Shown here in pieces: positions 22,189 through 27,654 of a stretch of DNA of 27,654 bases. Position 1 is the first letter of the stretch, and each line of letters opens with the position of its first letter. The DNA lies in assembly GCA_947450015.1 (NCBI GenBank), contig CANFUB010000004.1, positions 1 through 27,654 on the forward strand, read 5' to 3'. This DNA comes from Bacteroidota bacterium (GTDB lineage: Bacteria > Bacteroidota > Bacteroidia > NS11-12g > UBA955). The notes beneath the pieces were generated by a model. It had not been told where the DNA came from. It saw only the letters and a list, made by a program, of their open reading frames with translations, and did no database searches. The translations under genes and the position numbers were made by a program.

Positions 22189-23253
22189 ATGGCTAAACCT
22201 ATCATTGGTATTTCACAAGGCGACCCTAATGGTGTAGGACTTGAAGTAATAATAAAAATACTTCAACATGAAGTGATATTAAACTATTGCACGCCTGTAA
22301 TCTATGGCAATCCTAAATCTTTTAGTTTTAATAAAAAAACTTTGGGATTAGAAAAGCCAAATTATGTATTGATTCGCGACATTAATGAGGTTAAACAAAA
22401 CCAAGTTAACCTTATTGTTACAAACAATGATGCAGTGGAAATTCAATTTGGGAAACCAAGCGATATTGCTGGTAAAGAAGCTTTATTGGCCATTGATAGA
22501 ATGCTACAAGATGCAAAAAATGGCAAATTAAATGCCATGGTAACTGCGCCAGTTGATAAATCAACGATTAAAACCAATGAAGGATTTACTGGTCATACGG
22601 GTTATATTACCAAGGCATTGGGTGCAAATGATTCATTGATGATTTTGGCCAATGAGGACATCCGTGTTGGATTGGTAACAGAACATATGGCTGTGAGCAA
22701 AGTTGCTTCAGCCATTACTAAGGAGGCAATCATTAGTAAACTAAAGATTGCGAGTGAATCGCTTAAAAAGGACTTTGGAATTGTTAAACCAAGAATTGCT
22801 GTGCTGGGCTTAAATCCTCATAATGGCGATAATGGTGCCATGGGTTCTGAAGAAAAAGACACCATTGCCCCTGCTGTTGCGCAAGCAAACCAAGAAGGTG
22901 TTTTTTGTTTTGGTCCTTATAGTGCTGATGGTTTTTTTGGGATGAAAAATTATACAAAATTCGATTTGGTTTTAGCCATGTACCACGACCAAGGTTTGAT
23001 TCCTTTTAAATCAATTGCTTTTGACGATGGAATCAATTATACTGCTGGTTTACCAATTATAAGAACCAGTCCCGATCATGGAACAGGCTATGATATTGCT
23101 GGCAAAAACATTGCCTCTTCTGAAAGTTTTGGTAATGCTTTGTTTACTGCAATAAAAATATATCATCAACAAATTGAAAGCGATGAATTGAAGAAAAATC
23201 CATTGCCATACAGTGAATTAAAACGCGAGCGTTTTAGATTAGAACAAGGTTAA
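22189..23253 (+). CDS. pdxA: 4-hydroxythreonine-4-phosphate dehydrogenase
   Basis: PdxA oxidises 4-phosphohydroxy-L-threonine in the DXP-dependent route to pyridoxal 5'-phosphate. The 354-residue product shows the family blocks in order: GISQGDPNGVGLEV at the start, APVDKSTIK, GFTGHTGYI (metal/substrate His), GLNPHNGDNGAMGSEE, MYHDQGLIPFK (His near 266) and INYTAGLPIIRTSPDHGTGYDIAG. The length is slightly above the E. coli enzyme. It is 3 nt after pepA and 31 nt before the aldehyde dehydrogenase. Confidence 0.95.
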   Translation: MAKPIIGISQGDPNGVGLEVIIKILQHEVILNYCTPVIYGNPKSFSFNKKTLGLEKPNYVLIRDINEVKQNQVNLIVTNNDAVEIQFGKPSDIAGKEALLAIDRMLQDAKNGKLNAMVTAPVDKSTIKTNEGFTGHTGYITKALGANDSLMILANEDIRVGLVTEHMAVSKVASAITKEAIISKLKIASESLKKDFGIVKPRIAVLGLNPHNGDNGAMGSEEKDTIAPAVAQANQEGVFCFGPYSADGFFGMKNYTKFDLVLAMYHDQGLIPFKSIAFDDGINYTAGLPIIRTSPDHGTGYDIAGKNIASSESFGNALFTAIKIYHQQIESDELKKNPLPYSELKRERFRLEQG

Positions 23254-23284
23254 TTGGTTGATCAAATAAAATTTAGGAATTCAA

Positions 23285-24724
23285 ATGGTACAAATACAAA
23301 ACTATATTAATGGGGCGTATACCAATGCCGTAAGCAATACTTGGATCGATAATTACAATCCAGCAACAGGTAAAGTCTACAGTCAAATTGCCGATAGCGA
23401 CGATAAAGATGTTGAAGCGGCATATCAAAGTGCCTATGCAGCTTATGGTAATTGGAAAACTACACCACATGAAGAACGTTTCATACTTTTAAATCGCATT
23501 GCAGAATTAATTGATAAAAACAATGATGCCCTTGCTGAGGCAGAGAGCATCGACCAAGGTAAACCGAAATGGTTGGCTAAAAATGAAATTAAAAGAGCTG
23601 CTCAAAACTTTAGATTTTTTGCAACTGCAGCCATGCAGTTTTCGAACGAAAGTCACCATAACGAAGGTCACACCATTAACTACACACTTCGCCAATCCAT
23701 TGGTGTGGTTGGATGTATCAGTCCTTGGAACTTACCATTGTATTTGTTCTCTTGGAAAATAGCACCTGCCTTGGCTGCTGGAAATTGTGTAGTGGCCAAA
23801 CCAAGTGAAATTACACCTATGACTGCTTATTTATTGGGGCAAATTTGTACCGAGGCTGGATTGCCAAATGGCGTATTAAACATTGTGCATGGTTTAGGTC
23901 CAAAGATTGGCAATGCCTTAGTTTCGCATCCTAAGATTAAAGCAATTTCCTTTACGGGTGGTACTGCAACTGGCAAACACATTGCAAGCGTAGCAGCGCC
24001 CATGTTTAAAAAATTGAGTTTAGAATTGGGTGGCAAAAATCCAAACATCGTTTTTGGAGATTGTGATTTAAAGAAAGCTGTTAAAACATCTGTTGAGTCA
24101 TCGTTTTTAAACCAAGGTGAAATCTGTTTATGTGGCTCAAGAATATTGGTTGAAAAATCTATTTACGAGGACTTCAAAACAGCCTTTATTGAGGAAGTTA
24201 AAAAGCTAAAAATTGGAAATCCTTTAAACGATGAAAACAGAGTAGGCGCCATTGTTAGTCAAATGCACTTTGAAAAAGTATTGTCGTATATTGAATTGGC
24301 AAAACAAGAAGGTGGGCGTTTATTATTAGGTGGCGAATCCTTTAAAGGCACACACAAAAATGAGCAAGGTTGGTTTATACAACCTACCATTTTTGAAAAT
24401 TTAAACTTCGAGTGCAGAACCAATCAAGAGGAAATATTTGGACCTGTGGTTACCTTAACACCATTTGAAAATGTAGATGAAGCATTGCAGATGGCCAATA
24501 GTACCCCTTACGGATTGGCTTGTAGCATTTGGACAAACGATTTAACAAAAGCCCATAGGGTAGCAGAAAAAATTGAAAGTGGCATTGTTTGGATCAACTG
24601 TTGGTTGGTGCGCGATCTAAGAACACCTTTTGGCGGTGTCAAGCAAAGTGGTGTTGGAAGAGAAGGCGGATGGGAAGCCATGCGTTTCTTTACCGAAGCA
24701 AAGAATGTTTGCATCAAACTTTAA
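23285..24724 (+). CDS. Aldehyde dehydrogenase, 2-aminomuconate/2-hydroxymuconate semialdehyde type
   Basis: This 479-residue NAD-dependent aldehyde dehydrogenase has the standard fold: GCISPWNLPLYLFSWK, FTGGTATGK (cofactor), LELGGKNPNIV (general base Glu), NQGEICLCGSR with nucleophile Cys281, and EEIFGPVV. Two details favour the aminomuconate/hydroxymuconate-semialdehyde branch (ALDH8-like): the doublet CLCGSRI after the catalytic Cys and the C-terminal NCWLVRDLRTPFGGVKQSG. That branch acts downstream of meta ring cleavage, for example in tryptophan/kynurenine or aromatic breakdown. No partner genes for that pathway adjoin it; the nearest ring-cleavage gene is about 17 kb away. It probably belongs to the pepA-pdxA run. 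Confidence 0.87.
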   Translation: MVQIQNYINGAYTNAVSNTWIDNYNPATGKVYSQIADSDDKDVEAAYQSAYAAYGNWKTTPHEERFILLNRIAELIDKNNDALAEAESIDQGKPKWLAKNEIKRAAQNFRFFATAAMQFSNESHHNEGHTINYTLRQSIGVVGCISPWNLPLYLFSWKIAPALAAGNCVVAKPSEITPMTAYLLGQICTEAGLPNGVLNIVHGLGPKIGNALVSHPKIKAISFTGGTATGKHIASVAAPMFKKLSLELGGKNPNIVFGDCDLKKAVKTSVESSFLNQGEICLCGSRILVEKSIYEDFKTAFIEEVKKLKIGNPLNDENRVGAIVSQMHFEKVLSYIELAKQEGGRLLLGGESFKGTHKNEQGWFIQPTIFENLNFECRTNQEEIFGPVVTLTPFENVDEALQMANSTPYGLACSIWTNDLTKAHRVAEKIESGIVWINCWLVRDLRTPFGGVKQSGVGREGGWEAMRFFTEAKNVCIKL

Positions 24725-24743
24725 AACTTATTTATTAATTTTA

Positions 24744-26183
24744 TTACGCTTCTAAAGCTTTAATGGTTTCAGTATTGACAACTTTTGGATCGGCTTTGCC
24801 TTTACTAGCTTTCATTACTTCGCCAACGAATAAGCCTAATAAACCTTTTTTACCCGTTTTGTATTCTTCTACTTTTTCAGGGTATTTAGCCAAAACAGCT
24901 TTGATTAAATCGCCAATAAAATCGCTATCATTGGTTTGAATGACATTAAGTTCCTCGGCCAATTGCAGTGCCGATTTTTCCATGTTTTTAAGCATGGCTG
25001 GAAATACCAATTGAGACGCACTGGTATTGCTTAATTGGCCATTGTCTATTAACTGAATCAATGCAGCAATGGCACTTGGCTTCAATTTAAAATCAATGAT
25101 ATCGGTAGCCGTCTCATTCAAATGCGATTTGATGGTACCTAAGGTCCAGTTGGCTGCAGCTTTGTAGTTGTTTGTATGATTAGTAAGACTGATATAAAAT
25201 TCTGCTAAATATTTATCGTCGGTAATGGTTAAAGCATCGTAATCAGATAAGCCGAATTCATTTTTTAATTTTAAATACAATTCCTCTGGCAAAGCAGGCA
25301 TGGCTTCTCTAATAGAATGAATATACGCATTGGTAACGATGAAAGGTGGTAAATCTGGTTCAGGGAAATAGCGGTAATCGTTGGCGGCCTCTTTACTTCT
25401 AAGACTAAAGGTAGTGCCTTTCAAGGCATTAAAGCCTCTGGTTTCGGAGAAGAACTCCTCTCCTTTTTCTACCATTTCAGTTTGACGGATAACTTCACTT
25501 TCAATGGCGCGTTTAACGTTGCTGATGGAGTTCATATTTTTAATCTCCACTTTGGTTCCAAATTCTGTTGACCCAACTGGACGAATAGAAATATTGGCAT
25601 CGCAACGCAAAGAACCTTCCTCCATATTACCATCGCAAATACCTAGGTATCGCACTAATTTTCTAATTTCACTGACATATTGAAAAGCTTCTTCACCACT
25701 GCGCAACTCAGGTTCACTTACTAACTCTACCAAGGGCACACCAGCACGGTTGTAGTCAACGAGTGTATCTACTAAATCCTGATCGTGCATACTTTTACCA
25801 CTGTCCTCTTCCATGTGAATGCGGGTGATATTGATTTTCTTCTCTATACCATCTGCTGTTTTTATTTTCACAAAACCACCTCTGCAGATGGGTGTTTTGT
25901 CTTGTGTAATTTGATAGCCTTTTGGAAGATCGGCATAGAAATAATTTTTACGGTCGAATTGATTGAACTCAGTGATATTGCAATTAAGTGCAAGACCAAG
26001 CGTAATTGCTTTATCGATAACACTTGTATTGTGCTTTGGTAAGGTGCCTGGATGTGCAAGTGTTATAACACTAATATGGGAATTAGGAGCACCTCCATAT
26101 TCGGCACTATCACTACTATAGGCTTTGCTATTGGTTAAAAGTTGAATGTGAATCTCAAGTCCTATAACGGCTTCGTATGGCAT
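24744..26183 (-). CDS. gatB: Asp/Glu-tRNA amidotransferase subunit B
   Basis: GatB is the kinase and tRNA-binding subunit of GatCAB, which amidates mischarged Glu-tRNA(Gln) or Asp-tRNA(Asn). The start is the ATG at 26181-26183, giving 479 residues. A TTG five codons upstream falls inside the promoter and is rejected. Family blocks are clear: EAVIGLEIHIQL at the start, DRKNYFYADLPKGYQITQ, LVDYNRAGVPLVELVSEP, GSLRCDANIS and KNMNSISNVKRAIE, then YRYFPEPDLPP. The C-terminal YqeY-like helical tail ends in GKADPKVVN. The length is typical. It converges on the aldehyde dehydrogenase with only 19 nt between stops and no hairpin. Confidence 0.96.
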   Translation of the reverse strand: MPYEAVIGLEIHIQLLTNSKAYSSDSAEYGGAPNSHISVITLAHPGTLPKHNTSVIDKAITLGLALNCNITEFNQFDRKNYFYADLPKGYQITQDKTPICRGGFVKIKTADGIEKKINITRIHMEEDSGKSMHDQDLVDTLVDYNRAGVPLVELVSEPELRSGEEAFQYVSEIRKLVRYLGICDGNMEEGSLRCDANISIRPVGSTEFGTKVEIKNMNSISNVKRAIESEVIRQTEMVEKGEEFFSETRGFNALKGTTFSLRSKEAANDYRYFPEPDLPPFIVTNAYIHSIREAMPALPEELYLKLKNEFGLSDYDALTITDDKYLAEFYISLTNHTNNYKAAANWTLGTIKSHLNETATDIIDFKLKPSAIAALIQLIDNGQLSNTSASQLVFPAMLKNMEKSALQLAEELNVIQTNDSDFIGDLIKAVLAKYPEKVEEYKTGKKGLLGLFVGEVMKASKGKADPKVVNTETIKALEA

Positions 26184-26195
26184 AATATTAAAGGG

Positions 26196-26203
26196 CAAAA
26201 ATA
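26196..26203 (-). promoter_or_regulatory. -7 promoter element of gatB
   Basis: On the minus strand TATTTTTG matches TAnnTTTG exactly and ends 12 nt before the ATG. It overlaps the spurious upstream TTG codon at 26196-26198, which decides the start choice. Confidence 0.5.
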
Positions 26204-26447
26204 AGACAATTTTAGAACTTAAATCATTTAATCAGTTGTGAATCTATTTCAATGTAATGCACAATAAAAATTGATGTAAAAAATCGCCATTAATTCTATT
26301 TTAAACTTAATAATCTGTTAGCCCCTTTGGATTTCATTTCAGTATAGGATTGATTTATTTTATTAATTTAACATTACAATAACTAATAAATTAACTAATA
26401 TTTAATTAATATTGCAGTCAATAATTAAAACAATAAATAAAATACAA
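26204..26447. other. AT-rich divergent gap between gatB and the cupin gene
   Basis: No gene is visible. The right part (about 26350-26415) is almost purely A/T and contains a direct repeat TAACTAATA at 26380-26388 and 26392-26400 (12-bp period), followed by TTTAATTAATATT. A near-consensus -7 element TAATATTG (26407-26414, one mismatch) lies 33 nt before the cupin ATG. The run may be a curved or UP-like promoter region. Confidence 0.4.
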
Positions 26448-27338
26448 ATGACAAGTAATTCCAATAAATATTTCATGGGTCTAGATTCCAAAATAATTGA
26501 TTCATTTGAAATAGAGCGGAGGAGCAATTTAAGCTATAATGCCTTTGAAAGCGAGTATTTATCTCAACGCAAACCGGTTATCATAACAGATGCCATCGAA
26601 AATTGGAAGGCCAGTGAATGGACCCCCGCATGGTTCAAAGAAAATTACCCTGAAACAATTTTAAATACCGATGAAGGAGAAATGTGCATGAAAGATTTCA
26701 TTGATGCTATCACCTCAGAAAGTGATGAACCAGGTCCCTTCCTCCGAGAAAAACCTTTGGGCGAATTGTTTCCAGATTTAAAAACACATGTAACACCTAC
26801 TCCCATTTATGTAGACAATAATTGGCTAAAATGGGATTTTAAAATGAAGCGATTAAACAGTCCATTGAATAGACTGTCTGTTATAGAAGTAAATTTTTGT
26901 GGCAAGCGCATCTTCCCCTATTTGCACATAGACAACCTTCAATCTTTTGCATTCATCAGTCAATTGTATGGCGATAAAAGTGTTGTCATTTATCCCCCTA
27001 ACCAGGAGCATTTACTATACAGAGATGGCATGGAAAGAGCTTCAAAAATTTTTGATGTTGAGCAACCAGACTTAGAAGCTTTCCCTTTGTTTGCACAAAC
27101 CAAGCCAACAAAATTTGTTTTAAAGGCTGGAGAAAGTTTATACATGCCGAATGGTTGGTGGCATACAACCCGTGTTAATGGCCCCTCTCTTTCTACTGTT
27201 TTCAGCATTGTTAACGCGAATAATTGGAGTGATTTCCTAAGCGACTTTATTAACCATACAGGATTAAGTGCTCCAAAGGCAAAAATACTTGAGTACTACA
27301 TGAAATTATTTAAATTCACGAAATCAATATTGAATTGA
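26448..27338 (+). CDS. Cupin-like/JmjC-type putative 2-oxoglutarate-Fe(II) oxygenase
   Basis: The start is taken as the ATG at 26448 (296 residues). An in-frame TTG at 26412 overlaps a promoter-like element. The protein has the cupin_8/JmjC-like layout: RKPVIITDAIENWKASEWTPAWF near the N-terminus, FCGKRIFPYLHIDNLQSF with the metal pair His160-x-Asp162, GDKSVVIYPPNQE, and GESLYMPNGWWHTTR with His239 as the third metal ligand. So the facial triad His-x-Asp...His is complete and an Fe(II)/2-oxoglutarate hydroxylase is likely. Substrates in this family include protein side chains and small molecules; nothing here narrows it. The next gene is a membrane protein, 86 nt downstream. Confidence 0.82.
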   Translation: MTSNSNKYFMGLDSKIIDSFEIERRSNLSYNAFESEYLSQRKPVIITDAIENWKASEWTPAWFKENYPETILNTDEGEMCMKDFIDAITSESDEPGPFLREKPLGELFPDLKTHVTPTPIYVDNNWLKWDFKMKRLNSPLNRLSVIEVNFCGKRIFPYLHIDNLQSFAFISQLYGDKSVVIYPPNQEHLLYRDGMERASKIFDVEQPDLEAFPLFAQTKPTKFVLKAGESLYMPNGWWHTTRVNGPSLSTVFSIVNANNWSDFLSDFINHTGLSAPKAKILEYYMKLFKFTKSILN

Positions 27339-27351
27339 TTTGAAAAAAATC

Positions 27352-27385
27352 TTGACATAAAAGTTGAAGCAAAAGTTTAAATTTG
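27352..27385 (+). promoter_or_regulatory. Probable promoter of the partial membrane protein gene
   Basis: TAAATTTG (27378-27385) matches TAnnTTTG exactly. A TTG within TTGACA (27352-27357) lies 23 nt upstream, slightly long, and another TTG (27364-27366) is too near. It ends 39 nt before the ATG, so this gene would have a leader of about 30-35 nt. Confidence 0.4.
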
Positions 27386-27424
27386 CTTGTATTGTTAGTT
27401 GCAGTAACTTTCAAAATTACCATA

Positions 27425-27654
27425 ATGTATTTTATCAATTTAAGAAATAATTACGCTTTAAATCTTTTGTTCTCATTTCTTTTAGGGATAATATATTTCA
27501 AGCACGTGGATTATGCTTTCTTTGCATTTATCCTATTTTCCTTCGCATATTTGCTGATTTTATTGCCCTATTTTATCCTCCAAGCCCTAACAAAATGGCC
27601 CTTATCTTTGGCCTACTTAGTTTCTTTTCTCCTTGCATATGTTGGTTATATAAT
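27425..27654 (+). CDS. Membrane protein, N-terminal part only
   Basis: The frame is open from the ATG at 27425 to the right edge (76 complete codons, no stop). It begins MYFINLRNNYALNLLFSF and shows up to three hydrophobic helices: around residues 13-25, 30-57 (rich in Phe, Leu, Ile and Tyr) and 63-76, with a short TKWP loop between the last two. This resembles the N-terminal membrane part of sulfatase/phosphoethanolamine-transferase-like or other multi-pass proteins. Too little is present to choose. No signal-peptide cleavage site is evident. Confidence 0.6.
   Translation, partial: MYFINLRNNYALNLLFSFLLGIIYFKHVDYAFFAFILFSFAYLLILLPYFILQALTKWPLSLAYLVSFLLAYVGYI

Noticed and set aside
26412..26447. 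TTG start for the cupin-like gene
   Set aside because: It overlaps a promoter-like element, and the 12 extra residues do not resemble the family N-terminus.
1..27654. CRISPR array, defence island, prophage or integrative element
   Set aside because: No spaced direct repeats, integrase, transposase, phage structural gene, toxin-antitoxin pair or tRNA attachment site was found; gene content is core housekeeping.

Overview
The window looks like a chromosomal core region of a member of the Bacteroidota, AT-rich throughout. Three things point there: repeated -7 elements of the form TAnnTTTG, sometimes with an upstream TTG or TTTG, which is the Bacteroidota vegetative promoter; near absence of Shine-Dalgarno sequences; and many short lipoproteins with a Cys near residue 17. 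I cannot place it below phylum from sequence alone. I see no tRNA, rRNA, CRISPR array, transposase, integrase, phage gene or defence island.

Layout. Positions 1-2604 (minus) hold a probable operon: small lipoprotein, DUF2147 protein, and a YtcJ-type amidohydrolase that runs off the left edge. Positions 2712-5532 (plus) hold the CCA-adding enzyme, a pRiA4b-ORF3-like acidic protein and a PhnP-like metallo-hydrolase. After a gene-poor gap comes a DODA/YgiD-type extradiol dioxygenase (5839-6792), which converges on rpsA (6881-8995, minus) across a strong two-way hairpin terminator. Positions 9386-11374 (minus) hold two small lipoproteins, peptide deformylase and YqgF/RuvX. Then come lysA (plus) and a uridine-kinase-like gene (minus), which overlap at their stop codons, a TPR-like lipoprotein, and a 1460-residue exported protein of unknown function (14004-18386). 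Positions 18467-20658 form a tight plus-strand run: plsY, clpS, an M48 lipoprotein protease and tsaE. Positions 20755-24724 carry a leucyl aminopeptidase, pdxA and an aminomuconate-semialdehyde-type aldehyde dehydrogenase. gatB (minus) converges on these. The right edge has a cupin/JmjC-like oxygenase and the start of a membrane protein.

Many genes serve translation and its quality control: cca, rpsA, def, tsaE, gatB and clpS. The rest are envelope, lipid, cofactor and amino-acid housekeeping genes.

The most interesting signals are regulatory. First, most recognisable TAnnTTTG elements end only 4-12 nt before the start codon, which predicts leaderless or nearly leaderless mRNAs. Second, rpsA is an exception: it has an 8-nt perfect Shine-Dalgarno sequence, a TTG start and a longer leader. 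The promoter positions also correct several gene starts (13400, 26183). The least explained gene product is the 1460-residue exported protein. I found no convincing multi-gene novel system.
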